Positions 18,387 through 27,696 of a stretch of DNA of 64,000 nucleotides are shown piece by piece. Position numbers and translations under genes: made by a program. The stretch comes from Bacillus sp. T3 (lineage in GTDB: Bacteria > Bacillota > Bacilli > Bacillales > Cytobacillaceae). The notes beneath the pieces were generated by a model. The model made no database searches. It saw nothing but the letters and a program-made list of their open reading frames with translations, and was not told the origin of the DNA. The DNA lies in the NCBI RefSeq assembly GCF_033449965.1, contig NZ_CP137761.1, positions 2,108,001-2,172,000 on the forward strand, in the 5' to 3' direction. Position 1 is the first letter of the stretch, and each line of letters opens with the position of its first letter.

Positions 18387-20177
18387 ATGAAATGGATTAA
18401 AAAGCTTAAAAGTAGGCTAACAGGATTGACCGAAGCCGTTGGCAGGTTCCCGTTAACAACTCTTTTTCTGCTGGGAGCAGCAATCGTTAATGCTTATGAT
18501 ATTAGCAATGGCAAGTACATTATTTCAAAGCTTCTGTTAACATTTGTAGTTGGTGCGTTATTGAGTGCTGTGCTGCAGATGGTTTATGAGAGGTACTATT
18601 CAAAGCTTTCAATTCGTTTTGTCATAATGGGTTTGGTTGGCTTACTTACAGGTGGCTATTATCTGATTATAAGGCAAGCTCCTAAATTAAGCATGGAAAT
18701 CGAAATCAGAACTGCCGTTGCCCTATTTGCTTTGCTCATTGCCTTTATATGGGTTCCAGTTATAAAAAGCAAAATTAGCTTTAATAAAAGCTTTATGATT
18801 GCCTTCAAATCCTTATTTAATTCCTTGTTCTTCTCTGGTATCATATTTGCCGGCGTCAGTATTATCCTACAGGCTATTTACCTATTGATTTTTCCAATTG
18901 ATCAAGACGCTTTTCCGCAGACGGCAAATATTGTATTTATCTTATTTGCACCACTTTATTTTCTTTCCCTTATTCCTGTCTATTTAGGTCCTAAAGACGA
19001 AGCAAAGATGGAAGAAACGAAGAGTCCTCGCCAAGAAACAATCGAAAAGGCGGCGGGCTATCCTAAGTTTTTAGAAATTCTAATCTCATATATTATCATT
19101 CCGCTAATCGCTGTATTTACCATCATCCTAGTGATTTATATTATTAAAAATATTGGTGGGGAATTTTGGACCGATAACTTATTAGAACCAATGCTGGTAG
19201 CGTATGCAATCACCGTTATATTGGTCTATATTTTAGCTAGTGAGATTGAAAACAAGTTTACGGCTTATTTCCGAAAGATATTTCCAAAGGTATTGGTACC
19301 CATTGTAATCTTCCAGATCGCCTCATCCATATTAAGCCTGGCTGATACAGGTGTGACACATACCCGCTATTATGTCATATTGTTCGGTATTTTTGCAGCA
19401 ATCGCAGGAATTCTACTTAGCTTTATACCTGTACGAAAAAACGGACTTATTGCAGCCATATTAATAGTTTTTGCGATTGTTTCCGTTGTGCCACCTGTAG
19501 ATGCGTTTACGATAAGCCGAAATAATCAAATTAATATGTTAAAAAATGTTCTAAAAGAAAATAATATGCTCGAGAATAATCAAATCAAGCCTAATGGAAA
19601 TATCTCAGATAAAGATAAGAAGCTTGTAACGAATAGCATTTATTACTTAACGAATATGGATTATACTAAGGAAATTAAATGGTTGCCGAAGGATTTTGAG
19701 GTTTACCAAGATTTTTATGATACGTTTGGCTTTTATGAGTATCAAGAGCCAGTGCAATCCAATCAACCAGTTTACCTTAATCTTGAACAGTATGCTCCGA
19801 TTCGTATTAAAGGCTATGATACCTTTGTTCAAATGGAGCTTTATATGACTGAAAAGGATAGGCAAGAGAAGATTTGTGATTTTGAAAAGGATGGAAGAAC
19901 ATACACGCTAAAACGAGAATTTACGAAGGATCAAATTGTGCTTAAATTGATCGGAGAAAATAATAAAGAGTTGATTACTTTTAAAACACAAGAAATTTAT
20001 GATAAGTTTTACGATTATAACTCTAACATTAAGGGCATGTTATCAGCTGATGAAGCCACCTTTACAAAGGAAAATGATCGTGCAAAACTAGTGATTGTGA
20101 CTCAATATGTTAATATTGAAAAAGCAAATGCCGAAGCAAACAACGCCGGAATATATGTTTTCGTTGAGATCAAATAA
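18387..20177 (+). CDS. DUF4153 domain membrane protein
   Basis: This 596-residue protein has about eleven membrane helices in its first 380 residues and a roughly 210-residue soluble C-terminal part beginning near DAFTISRNNQINMLKNVL. This layout is that of DUF4153 proteins of Bacillaceae. The segment of PVYLGPKDEAKMEETKSPRQ separates two helix bundles. The ATG at 18387 has GGGAGG 10 nt upstream; earlier in-frame TTG codons are less well placed. Function is unknown. A TATAAT at 18302-18307 may be its -10 box, without a convincing -35. It ends in a strong terminator. Confidence 0.75.
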   Translation: MKWIKKLKSRLTGLTEAVGRFPLTTLFLLGAAIVNAYDISNGKYIISKLLLTFVVGALLSAVLQMVYERYYSKLSIRFVIMGLVGLLTGGYYLIIRQAPKLSMEIEIRTAVALFALLIAFIWVPVIKSKISFNKSFMIAFKSLFNSLFFSGIIFAGVSIILQAIYLLIFPIDQDAFPQTANIVFILFAPLYFLSLIPVYLGPKDEAKMEETKSPRQETIEKAAGYPKFLEILISYIIIPLIAVFTIILVIYIIKNIGGEFWTDNLLEPMLVAYAITVILVYILASEIENKFTAYFRKIFPKVLVPIVIFQIASSILSLADTGVTHTRYYVILFGIFAAIAGILLSFIPVRKNGLIAAILIVFAIVSVVPPVDAFTISRNNQINMLKNVLKENNMLENNQIKPNGNISDKDKKLVTNSIYYLTNMDYTKEIKWLPKDFEVYQDFYDTFGFYEYQEPVQSNQPVYLNLEQYAPIRIKGYDTFVQMELYMTEKDRQEKICDFEKDGRTYTLKREFTKDQIVLKLIGENNKELITFKTQEIYDKFYDYNSNIKGMLSADEATFTKENDRAKLVIVTQYVNIEKANAEANNAGIYVFVEIK

Positions 20178-20196
20178 GAAATTCTGAAAAATTTTC

Positions 20197-20228
20197 TGTA
20201 AGCAGCCAATGTGTTGCTTACTTTTTTT
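20197..20228 (+). terminator. Terminator of the DUF4153 gene
   Basis: GTAAGCA pairs with TGCTTAC (20198-20221) and is followed by seven T residues. Confidence 0.85.
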
Positions 20229-20230
20229 AT

Positions 20231-20315
20231 TGGCTGTGATAAAGCTCATTGTTGTTTGTGCTACAAGTTGATTGGATCGAAGCACCTGGAGCGGAAATCA
20301 ACAGGTCCATGTTAA
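20231..20315 (+). repeat. Internally deleted copy of the Bacillaceae intergenic repeat
   Basis: TTGATTGGATCGAAGCACC is joined directly to TGGAGCGGAAATCAACAGG. These are the two outer arms of the 143-bp element at 1469-1611 without its GC-rich centre. Confidence 0.6.
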
Positions 20316-20395
20316 AATATCATTGCAAAGTTAATCGGAAATAAGTCATAATAAATTAACCTTCCTGATAAAAAGAGATGATAAGGAGTAAACAT

Positions 20396-21670
20396 ATGAA
20401 CGAACACAAAGAAAAAGATATCCAAGAAATACTTTCACTCATCCCATCTGATTGTGATCTCATTATTCCCCTTGGTAATGGAGAACCTGATCTCATTTTG
20501 TCCGCGATTGATGAGAATCCACAACGGTTTTCTTCCTTACACATACATCAAATGCTTGAATTAAAAGATCGAAACTACATGCATGGGCTACACCCACATA
20601 TCCGTTATACTTCCTATTTTTTGAATGGTTTTGCTCGAAAAGCGTTCCTGAACGGAACGTGTGAATTAATTCCAAATCATTTTCATCAAATGCCTAAACT
20701 ATTAGAAAAGACAACCAAGAACCCTATCGTAGTATGTCAAGCAACCCCAATCGATCAGGATGGGTACTTTTCTCTAGGAACTGAAGCTGATTATGCATCA
20801 AGCTTTATCGGAAAAGCACCATTTATCCTCCAAGTAAATGAAAATATGCCGAAAACGAAGGGGGATAACAATATTCACCTTTCGCAAATTCTGGGCTATG
20901 TTCGTTATGATGCTCCGTTGGTTGAACTCAAACCTGCCGTTATTTCAGATACCGATCGCAAAATTGCTGAACTGGTTGCCGAACGGATTGATCATGGGTC
21001 AACCCTCCAAGTTGGGATTGGTGGAATTCCAGATGCTGTTGTTAGTCTATTAAAGGGACATCATGACATCGGTATTCATACTGAAATGCTAACAGATGGT
21101 ATTGGTGAACTATTCAAAGCAGGCGTCATTACAGGAGCAAAGAAACGAACCCATATTGGAAAAGTCATTGCAACCTTCGCCTTTGGATCTAAAAAGTTAT
21201 ACGATTTTATGGACCAAAATGAGCATATTGAAATGCTTTCCGTTGGTTACGTAAACGATCCACGAAATATCGCCAAAGAAGATAATATGATTTCAATCAA
21301 TGCTACAACGGAAATTGATTTTTATGGTCAATGTGCTTCAGAAACCGTTGCAGGAAAATATTATAGCTCGACAGGTGGGCAAGTGGATTTTGGCACAGGA
21401 GTTCAATTTGCTCAAAATGGAAAAGGTTTTATTTGTATGCACTCCACCGCAAAAGATGGAACACTTTCAAGAATTAAACCAATGTTAACACCAGGTTCCA
21501 TCGTAACCACATCCAAAAATGATGTCGATTATGTAGTCACAGAACATGGAATTACTCAGCTTAAAGGAAAGAGTCTCTCGGAAAGAACAAAGTCGTTAAT
21601 TAATCTGGCACACCCGCAGTTTCGCGAAGAGCTGATGTTTGAAGCAAAAAAGATGGGATTGATTATATGA
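20396..21670 (+). CDS. Acetyl-CoA hydrolase/CoA transferase family protein
   Basis: This 424-residue protein is a family-I-like CoA transferase of the acetyl-CoA hydrolase/4-hydroxybutyrate CoA-transferase type. The catalytic glutamate is in NATTEIDFYGQ (about residue 305), and the glycine-rich CoA loop is GGQVDFGTGVQFAQNGKG. The N-terminal domain is present, with VCQATPIDQDGYFSLG. It would move CoA between acetyl-CoA and a short organic acid; the acid cannot be named. The ATG at 20396 has AAGGAG 7 nt upstream; an ATG at 20378 lacks one. No partner genes are adjacent. Confidence 0.85.
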   Translation: MNEHKEKDIQEILSLIPSDCDLIIPLGNGEPDLILSAIDENPQRFSSLHIHQMLELKDRNYMHGLHPHIRYTSYFLNGFARKAFLNGTCELIPNHFHQMPKLLEKTTKNPIVVCQATPIDQDGYFSLGTEADYASSFIGKAPFILQVNENMPKTKGDNNIHLSQILGYVRYDAPLVELKPAVISDTDRKIAELVAERIDHGSTLQVGIGGIPDAVVSLLKGHHDIGIHTEMLTDGIGELFKAGVITGAKKRTHIGKVIATFAFGSKKLYDFMDQNEHIEMLSVGYVNDPRNIAKEDNMISINATTEIDFYGQCASETVAGKYYSSTGGQVDFGTGVQFAQNGKGFICMHSTAKDGTLSRIKPMLTPGSIVTTSKNDVDYVVTEHGITQLKGKSLSERTKSLINLAHPQFREELMFEAKKMGLII

Positions 21671-21790
21671 TAGTTGACAGGTAGGAATTGTTGGTATTAG
21701 AATAGAAAATAATAAATATGTAACGTAAAGAAATCTTCGTTAGAGTCAAAAATCTAGATAAAATGTTTGTTTCAGGCTGATTGGACATCC

Positions 21791-21836
21791 AAAGGCTCCT
21801 GGACGCAATAGATGCGTTCAGGAGTCTTTTGTTTTT
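21791..21836 (+). terminator. Terminator upstream of the sulfur-island regulator
   Basis: AGGCTCCTGGACGCA pairs with TGCGTTCAGGAGTCT around ATAGA and is followed by TTTGTTTTT. It separates the CoA transferase from the LysR gene. Confidence 0.8.
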
Positions 21837-21860
21837 ACTTGGAAGAAAGGGGGAGTAGAA

Positions 21861-22772
21861 ATGAATATCGATAATCTTGAAGCGTTCATTTATGTTGTGC
21901 ATTTAAACAGTATCCATAAAGCTGCCGACGCATTATTTTTGTCTCAACCAACGGTTACTGCTCGAATAAAAACACTGGAGCGTGAACTTGAGTCAGAATT
22001 ATTTGAACGACAGGGTAGGAGCTTAGTCCTAAATGAAAAAGGGAAGGAGTTTTTCCCTTTTGCGGAGCAAATCATTACCACGCTTGAATCAGGGAAAAAG
22101 CAGTTAAAGAAGGCTTCGATTCATGAAGAAATAACGATTGGGGCAAATATTGTTACTTCTCAATACTTTATTCCTTATGCACTTCCACAATGGAAAAAAG
22201 CACATCCACATTTGCGATATAAAGTGATTTCTGCCTCGAATGATGCATTAGTAGAAAAATTACTACAAAAACAAATTGACTTTGCTTTTATTAAGGAAGT
22301 TGACCACAATAGTTTAATCAAACAAGAGGTACTTGATAATTCAGTGCAATTAGTCATTTTTCCAGGTCATCACTTTGAAGGGAGAACAGAAATAACCCCA
22401 CAGGAATTAGCAAAGGAACCATTAGTGTTTTTTGAATGTGGTGCCTTTGATTGGAATCGGGTTCACAAAATTTTTGAGGTAAGTAAAATAGAACCCCGGA
22501 TCGAATTTCAGGTCGATCACTTGGAAGTGGCAAAATCACTCATTCTCAGTGGCAATGGTATCGGATTTTTGCCCCGCTTATGTATAAAAAAGGAGGTAGA
22601 ACAGGGCAAATTGATTGAGGTAGATGTTTCTGATTTAATCCAGTTAAAGCAATCAATCTATTTAACGCAAACTAACACGAACTCGGAACAATTTTTGTTT
22701 TGGGATGATGTTCGACAAGCAGTTGAAGAATTTGAAAAGCACAAAAATTCTGTTGCAGTTCAAATAGATTAA
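21861..22772 (+). CDS. LysR family regulator, probable activator of the sulfur-salvage island
   Basis: This is a 303-residue LysR-type protein with the N-terminal HTH in LNSIHKAADALFLSQPTVTARIKTLERE and a C-terminal effector-binding domain. It starts at ATG 21861 behind GGGGGAG. It lies immediately upstream of, and in the same direction as, a YtmO/YtnJ/YtnI-type gene set. In B. subtilis the ytmI operon is switched on by the LysR protein YtlI during sulfur limitation, so by context this is the functional equivalent, although I do not claim orthology. Its likely binding site is the TATCA-N10-TGATA dyad at 22801-22820 and its counterpart at 32594-32613. Confidence 0.82.
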   Translation: MNIDNLEAFIYVVHLNSIHKAADALFLSQPTVTARIKTLERELESELFERQGRSLVLNEKGKEFFPFAEQIITTLESGKKQLKKASIHEEITIGANIVTSQYFIPYALPQWKKAHPHLRYKVISASNDALVEKLLQKQIDFAFIKEVDHNSLIKQEVLDNSVQLVIFPGHHFEGRTEITPQELAKEPLVFFECGAFDWNRVHKIFEVSKIEPRIEFQVDHLEVAKSLILSGNGIGFLPRLCIKKEVEQGKLIEVDVSDLIQLKQSIYLTQTNTNSEQFLFWDDVRQAVEEFEKHKNSVAVQID

Positions 22773-22800
22773 TATTCTTTATTTATGAAAAAAATCTTTC

Positions 22801-22843
22801 TATCAGTGAAAGTATTGATAATCGAAATGTTTAAGTATAGGAT
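22801..22843 (+). promoter_or_regulatory. Operator-promoter of the first sulfur operon
   Basis: A dyad TATCA-N10-TGATA (22801-22820) overlaps a -35 box TTGATA (22815-22820). It is followed after 17 nt by TAGGAT (22838-22843). The flanking sequence TTTCTATCAGTGAAAGTATTG is nearly identical to that at 32591-32610 before the second operon. The geometry, activator site overlapping -35 with a weak -10, suits LysR activation. Confidence 0.6.
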
Positions 22844-22957
22844 AAGTCTCAACCAAAGAAAACACAGTAAATATACCTGATAAATTGGAATAAAAGCTAA
22901 AGGGGGAAAAATAAATCTGATTATCGACAAAGCTGGGATAAAAAAGGAGGAAGTGAA

Positions 22958-23953
22958 TTGAGTTATGTGCTAGGGATTTTAGATCAGAGTCCAATTTTTC
23001 CAGAGACAACAGCCTCAGAGGCATTACATCAAACTGTTAAGCTAGCAAAATATGCGGAGGAATGGGGCTATTCGCGTTTCTGGGTTTCAGAACATCATCA
23101 TACGGATCAGTTAGCTGGAGCATCACCTGAAGTACTTGTGTCTTACTTGCTCGCACAAACGAAATCGATTCGCATTGGTTCAGGCGGGGTTCTGCTCCAG
23201 CATTACAGTCCGTTTAAGGTGGCAGAAAACTTCAATGTTTTGTCTAATCTTGCTCCTGGACGAGTGGATTTAGGCATTGGGAAAGCACCAGGTGGTCTGC
23301 CTTTGTCAACAAAAGCCCTTCAATACGGTACTGTAAACGATGGCAAAGACTTTGAAAATCGTTTTTCTTTTTTAAAGCAATTAATTGAAAATTCAGTAGA
23401 TGATTCTCACCCGCTCTATGGGATTCAAGCTACACCGTTACCACAAGAAACGCCCCAAACCTTCCTTTTGGGCGCTAGTTCATCAAGTGCAAATCTCGCC
23501 GCTATTCATCAGACATCATATGTTTACGGTCTCTTTTTTAATAGTGACCTTGACGAGCTTGAGGCTTCTGCGAGAGAGTTTCATCGTATTTTTCCTGAAG
23601 GACGTTTTATCGTCGGTCTTGCCGTTGTGGCTGCACCTACACAACAAGAAGCGGAACATCTTGCCAGTGATTATACCAAAATCGTTAAAGTTCATTTACA
23701 AAGCGGTCGGACCGTAAAGGTATTAACACGTGATCAAGCGGAATTATTTGGTGATCAATCGGGAGAACAGTATGAAATTGAGGAACAGGCTGCCCATATA
23801 GTGGCTGGAACTCCTGATTTAATAAAAGAAGTCTTAGAAGATTTACACAAAAAATACGATGTGGATGAATTTATTTTGCATACACCGGTTCAAAAGCAAG
23901 AAGAAAGATTTCGTTCTTTTAAATTATTGAGTCCCATTAAGGTTCCTGTATAA
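22958..23953 (+). CDS. LLM-class flavin monooxygenase, YtmO-like
   Basis: This 331-residue protein is a bacterial-luciferase-like (LLM) flavin-dependent enzyme of the MsnO8/YtmO group. The family signature is WVSEHHHTDQLAGASPEVL near residue 45, then RIGSGGVLLQHYSPFKVAE and LGIGKAPGG. Such enzymes use reduced FMN from a partner reductase to oxidise small substrates in the cytosol. In B. subtilis the homologue lies in the ytmI operon for salvage of S-modified cysteines. The start is TTG 22958, 8 nt after AGGAGG. It begins an operon with the YtnJ-like and YtnI-like genes downstream. Confidence 0.85.
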   Translation: MSYVLGILDQSPIFPETTASEALHQTVKLAKYAEEWGYSRFWVSEHHHTDQLAGASPEVLVSYLLAQTKSIRIGSGGVLLQHYSPFKVAENFNVLSNLAPGRVDLGIGKAPGGLPLSTKALQYGTVNDGKDFENRFSFLKQLIENSVDDSHPLYGIQATPLPQETPQTFLLGASSSSANLAAIHQTSYVYGLFFNSDLDELEASAREFHRIFPEGRFIVGLAVVAAPTQQEAEHLASDYTKIVKVHLQSGRTVKVLTRDQAELFGDQSGEQYEIEEQAAHIVAGTPDLIKEVLEDLHKKYDVDEFILHTPVQKQEERFRSFKLLSPIKVPV

Positions 23954-24004
23954 AAATGATTTGATCGTTTTTTGCCGCGGGTATTTAGAGAGGAGGCAAT
24001 CTCA

Positions 24005-25339
24005 TTGTCAAAGCAAAGAAAATTAAAATTTGGGGCACTTATTCACGGAGTCGGTGGCAACATTTCGGGCTGGCGACATCCAGACATACAAACTGATGCA
24101 AGTGTAAGTTTGGAGTTTTATACAAAACAAGCACAAAAGGCTGAACAGGGAAAATTTGATTTACTTTTCATTGCAGATGGATTGTATATTAACGAAAAGT
24201 CGATACCACATTTTTTAAACCGTTTTGAGCCATTGACGATCCTGTCAGCACTTGCTGCTGTCACATCACGAATTGGTTTGATTGGTACAGTTTCGACATC
24301 GTATAGTGAGCCATTTACGGTTGCACGGCAATTTGCTTCACTTGATCAAATTAGCGGCGGTCGAGCCGGATGGAATGTTGTCACGACACCACTTGAAAGC
24401 ACAGCATTAAACTTTAACAAAACCGTCGCTGAACATCCAAATCATCCAAAACGGTATCGAATCGCTGCAGAGCATATTCAGGTTGTAAAGGGGCTATGGG
24501 ATTCTTGGGAGGATGATGCATTTGTTCGAGATAAACAATCTGGGGTGTTTTTTGATCCTGCAAAATTGCATTCATTAAACCATAAAGGGGAGTTTTTCTC
24601 AGTACAAGGTCCACTTAATATTGGACGATCTAAACAAGGTCAGCCAATCATTTTCCAAGCAGGTTCATCGGAAGCAGGAATCAATTTAGCAGCCAAAGAA
24701 GCGGATGCCGTTTTCACCGGACATCCGACATTGGAAGAGGCGAAAAAATTCTATCAAGCCGTAAAAAATCAAGCAAAAGCATTTGGTCGTAACCCAGATG
24801 AGATTGTTATTCTGCCAGGTATCGCTCCGATCATTGGTGCAACACAGGAAGATGCAGAACGTAAATATCAAGAAATCGCCAATCTTGTATCCATTGATAA
24901 AGCGCTTGACTATTTAGGTCGCTATTTCGATCATCATGATTTCTCTCAATATGATTTGGATGCACCATTCCCAGAAATCGACGACATTGGACGTAACAGT
25001 TTCCAAAGCACCACTGACCGAATCAAACAAGAAGCAAACGCTCAAGGGCTAACACTTCGACAGGTGGCCTTAAGAGAAGCAACACCGCGAACATCCTTTA
25101 TTGGAACAGCTGAAAAGGTTGCAGATTTAATTCAGAAATGGTTCGAAGAAGGTGGTGCAGACGGCTTCAACCTCGCTTCGAGCGTTCCTAATGCATTAGA
25201 GGATTTTGTTGATTACGTTGTACCGATTCTGCAGGAGCGGGGAATTTATCGTACGGAATATGAGGCAGATACTTTACGTGGTAATCTCGGACTTCCATTC
25301 CCAAAAAATCGATATACAATCGAGCCAATTAAACAATAA
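24005..25339 (+). CDS. NtaA/DmoA-family FMN monooxygenase, YtnJ-like
   Basis: This 444-residue enzyme belongs to the NtaA/SnaA/DszA/DmoA group of reduced-FMN-dependent monooxygenases. Landmarks are GWRHPDIQTDASVSLEFY, FIADGLY, GTVSTSYSEPFTVARQFASL, SGGRAGWNVVTT and the C-terminal GGADGFNL. B. subtilis YtnJ performs oxidative C-S cleavage of N-acetyl-S-alkylcysteines; the family match and neighbours make that the best guess. The start is TTG 24005, 8 nt after AGGAGG; the upstream in-frame start at 23972 has no ribosome site. A paralogue (37971-39317) shares much of its length. Confidence 0.87.
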   Translation: MSKQRKLKFGALIHGVGGNISGWRHPDIQTDASVSLEFYTKQAQKAEQGKFDLLFIADGLYINEKSIPHFLNRFEPLTILSALAAVTSRIGLIGTVSTSYSEPFTVARQFASLDQISGGRAGWNVVTTPLESTALNFNKTVAEHPNHPKRYRIAAEHIQVVKGLWDSWEDDAFVRDKQSGVFFDPAKLHSLNHKGEFFSVQGPLNIGRSKQGQPIIFQAGSSEAGINLAAKEADAVFTGHPTLEEAKKFYQAVKNQAKAFGRNPDEIVILPGIAPIIGATQEDAERKYQEIANLVSIDKALDYLGRYFDHHDFSQYDLDAPFPEIDDIGRNSFQSTTDRIKQEANAQGLTLRQVALREATPRTSFIGTAEKVADLIQKWFEEGGADGFNLASSVPNALEDFVDYVVPILQERGIYRTEYEADTLRGNLGLPFPKNRYTIEPIKQ

Positions 25340-25422
25340 CAGTTAACGAGATCCTATTGGTGTTAGCTACTTTAGACGGACTATATGAAGCGTGATTTCT
25401 TATATTTTAGGAGGAAAAGCAA

Positions 25423-25683
25423 ATGAGTAAAGGTTTATCAGTGATTGTCTGGTCAAAAAAAGGATGCCACTATTGTTCAGAGGTAAAAGATTTTTTAGAT
25501 GAAAAAAAGATTTCGTATCAAACAGTGGATATCACAAATCATGATGAGTATCGCGATATTCTAGAGCTAAAATATGGTGTCAGACATGTTCCAGTTGTGG
25601 AAATTGGAAGGGATGAAGTTTACGAGGGAGTAACGAAAGTCGGATTAGAACATCTCGAGAATGTCCTTAACCGTGCTCAATAA
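25423..25683 (+). CDS. Glutaredoxin-like protein, YtnI-like
   Basis: This 86-residue thioredoxin-fold protein has the redox motif GCHYC (residues 15-19) and the cis-proline loop RHVPVVEIG near residue 53. It starts at ATG 25423 behind AGGAGG. In B. subtilis ytnI sits in the same operon next to ytnJ. A role in reducing thiol or sulfenyl intermediates released by the monooxygenases is plausible but inferred from context. A strong terminator follows. Confidence 0.88.
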   Translation: MSKGLSVIVWSKKGCHYCSEVKDFLDEKKISYQTVDITNHDEYRDILELKYGVRHVPVVEIGRDEVYEGVTKVGLEHLENVLNRAQ

Positions 25684-25693
25684 AAACCTAAAT

Positions 25694-25738
25694 CCGATTA
25701 TTTTTATATTAATAAATGGATATAAAAAGTCGGTTTTT
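25694..25738 (+). terminator. Terminator after the glutaredoxin gene
   Basis: CCGATTATTTTTATAT pairs with ATATAAAAAGTCGG and is followed by TTTTT. It separates the monooxygenase operon from the importer genes. Confidence 0.75.
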
Positions 25739-25750
25739 CTATGAATAGTT

Positions 25751-25809
25751 TTTTCGAGCCCTTTCAGATTTTAAGTGTATTTAAGGTGAAAATTTGAAAG
25801 GGTCGAAAA
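25751..25809 (+). promoter_or_regulatory. Long stem-loop before the oligopeptide-type importer genes
   Basis: TTTTCGAGCCCTTTCAGATTTT (22 bases, 25751-25772) pairs with 25789-25809 with one bulged G and one mismatch, giving about 20 bp. No T tract follows, so it is not a standard terminator. It may be a leader structure or an mRNA stabiliser. Confidence 0.45.
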
Positions 25810-25852
25810 GCTGTAGTGGCATATTATCAATCTGTTAAGTGTGGTGTAAGGA

Positions 25853-26791
25853 ATGTTGAGGTTACTACTGAACAGAGGTATGACAGCGATTATTGTATTA
25901 ATCGGTTCATTGTTTTTAGTATTTTCGATTAATTATTTTTTACCGAGTGATGCAGTTGATATATTATTGGCTGACAGTGGAAGTAATGAGGAAATAGCGA
26001 AAAGTTTAAGAAAGGAATTGGGCTTAGATTTACCCTTTCATGTGCAATTTATTCATTATGTAACCGGTTTGCTTCAAGGGGATTTTGGGCAATCCATCAT
26101 GAATAATGAGCCTGTAGTGGACAGAATTCTCGCACAGCTACCAGCTACAATTATGCTAACAATTGCAAGTATCGTCATTGCCATTATCTTAGGAATCTCA
26201 CTAGGAGTTTTAGCAGCGATTCATCATAATAGTTTGATTGATTATGTTGCTAGGATTGTTGGTTTATTCGGAATATCCATGCCGACTTTCTGGTCAGGTA
26301 TTTTGCTCATATTAATCTTTTCGATAAACTTAGGCTGGTTTCCAGCGATGGGTTCGGAAGGCTTTACTACCTTAGTTTTACCTGCCATCACGTTAGGGTT
26401 AGTAGGGTCCGGATTTATTGTTCGAATCGTCCGAAATAGTTTGTTGGAAGTACTGAATGAACCATATATTTTAACACTTCGTTCAAAAGGTATGAACGAG
26501 GTAGTGGTTATTTATCGCCATGCATTACGTAATGCGCTCATTCCTGCGGTAACAATGATTGGTGTCGTAATTGGAGATTTTCTTGGAGGAGCAGTGGTCA
26601 TTGAAACGGTATTTGCCAGACAAGGCATAGGGAGAATAGTGGCAGATGCTATTCTTGCGAAAGATTTACCAGTCGTTCAGGGAGTCGTTTTTTTTTCGGC
26701 CATCATCTATGTCGTAATTAATATTCTGGTAGACATCTCGTATACTTTCATCGATCCACGAATTAGGCGCGGTAAATTAGGAGGGTATTAG
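25853..26791 (+). CDS. Peptide/nickel-type ABC importer permease (DppB-like)
   Basis: This 312-residue inner-membrane permease of the OppB/DppB family has six helices. The N-terminal signature region is SLFLVFSINYFLPSDAV and the EAA loop is RNSLLEVLNEPYILTLRSKG. It forms the transmembrane channel with the DppC-like protein encoded 1 nt downstream. The start ATG 25853 has only a close AAGGA, so translation may be modest. In this sulfur island it probably imports cysteine-containing peptides, glutathione-like compounds or S-modified cysteines; the substrate is inferred from context only. Confidence 0.88.
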   Translation: MLRLLLNRGMTAIIVLIGSLFLVFSINYFLPSDAVDILLADSGSNEEIAKSLRKELGLDLPFHVQFIHYVTGLLQGDFGQSIMNNEPVVDRILAQLPATIMLTIASIVIAIILGISLGVLAAIHHNSLIDYVARIVGLFGISMPTFWSGILLILIFSINLGWFPAMGSEGFTTLVLPAITLGLVGSGFIVRIVRNSLLEVLNEPYILTLRSKGMNEVVVIYRHALRNALIPAVTMIGVVIGDFLGGAVVIETVFARQGIGRIVADAILAKDLPVVQGVVFFSAIIYVVINILVDISYTFIDPRIRRGKLGGY

Positions 26792-26792
26792 A

Positions 26793-27683
26793 GTGAGAGA
26801 AGTCGTATCGGTACCTGTAAAACAAAAAATAACCAAAATCCAGCAACAAAGAATCGTTACACTTAAGTTTCTGAAACTTCAATATTTGTTTCCTTCTTTG
26901 GCACTGCTTATGATTGTTTTTTTAACGATTTGCGCGGTCTTGCCAGAGTTTGTTGCTTCATATCCTCCAACTAAAATGTTTTCGACGCAAATCCTGCAAG
27001 GACCCTCTCCACAACATTTGTTTGGAACCGATTATTTCGGAAGAGACGTTTTTAGTGTTGTCGTGTATGGCAGTCAAACCTCAATCTTAATTGGTTTCAC
27101 AGCTGTAATTGTTGGAGTGTTCGTTGGGAGTGTAATAGGAGCCGTTGCCGGGTATGTAGGCGGACTTGTAGATACAATTTTTATGAGATTGACTGAAATT
27201 TGGCAAACGATACCAGGAATGTTGTTAGCTCTGGCACTGGCGGCAGCCCTTGGTGCGAATTTTGTTAATATTGTGCTGGCGATTTCATTTGCATCTGTAC
27301 CAGGATATGCCAGAGTTATGCGAGGGCAAATCATAAGTGTAAAAAATCGACCATACGTTTTAGCATCAAGATCAATTGGTACCTCTAACATGATGATTTT
27401 TTTGAAGCATATCTTGCCAAATTCATATCCACCTTTACTTGTTATGGCTTCGAATGGTCTTGGTGTAGCCATTTTAACAGGAGCAGGATTAAGCTTTTTG
27501 GGATTAGGTGTAGTGAGTGAGATTCCGGAACTGGGTGCATTTTTGTCGCAAGGAAGAGGGTATTTGGCTGCAGCCTGGTGGATTGCTACATTTCCTGGAT
27601 TAGCGATTGCGATATTTGTACTCTCAGTAAATATTATTGGCGACAGTCTTAGGGATTATTTTGATCCCAAAAAACTGACATAA
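26793..27683 (+). CDS. Peptide/nickel-type ABC importer permease (DppC-like)
   Basis: This 296-residue OppC/DppC-type permease has the characteristic periplasmic segment GTDYFGRDVFSVVVYG (about residues 77-92) and EAA loop with RSIGTSNMMIFLKHILPN. An extra N-terminal helix is present, as usual for this subunit. It starts with GTG 26793 behind AGGAGGG, one base after the previous stop. It partners the DppB-like subunit. Confidence 0.9.
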   Translation: MREVVSVPVKQKITKIQQQRIVTLKFLKLQYLFPSLALLMIVFLTICAVLPEFVASYPPTKMFSTQILQGPSPQHLFGTDYFGRDVFSVVVYGSQTSILIGFTAVIVGVFVGSVIGAVAGYVGGLVDTIFMRLTEIWQTIPGMLLALALAAALGANFVNIVLAISFASVPGYARVMRGQIISVKNRPYVLASRSIGTSNMMIFLKHILPNSYPPLLVMASNGLGVAILTGAGLSFLGLGVVSEIPELGAFLSQGRGYLAAAWWIATFPGLAIAIFVLSVNIIGDSLRDYFDPKKLT

Positions 27684-27696
27684 AGGAGAGGGGAGT

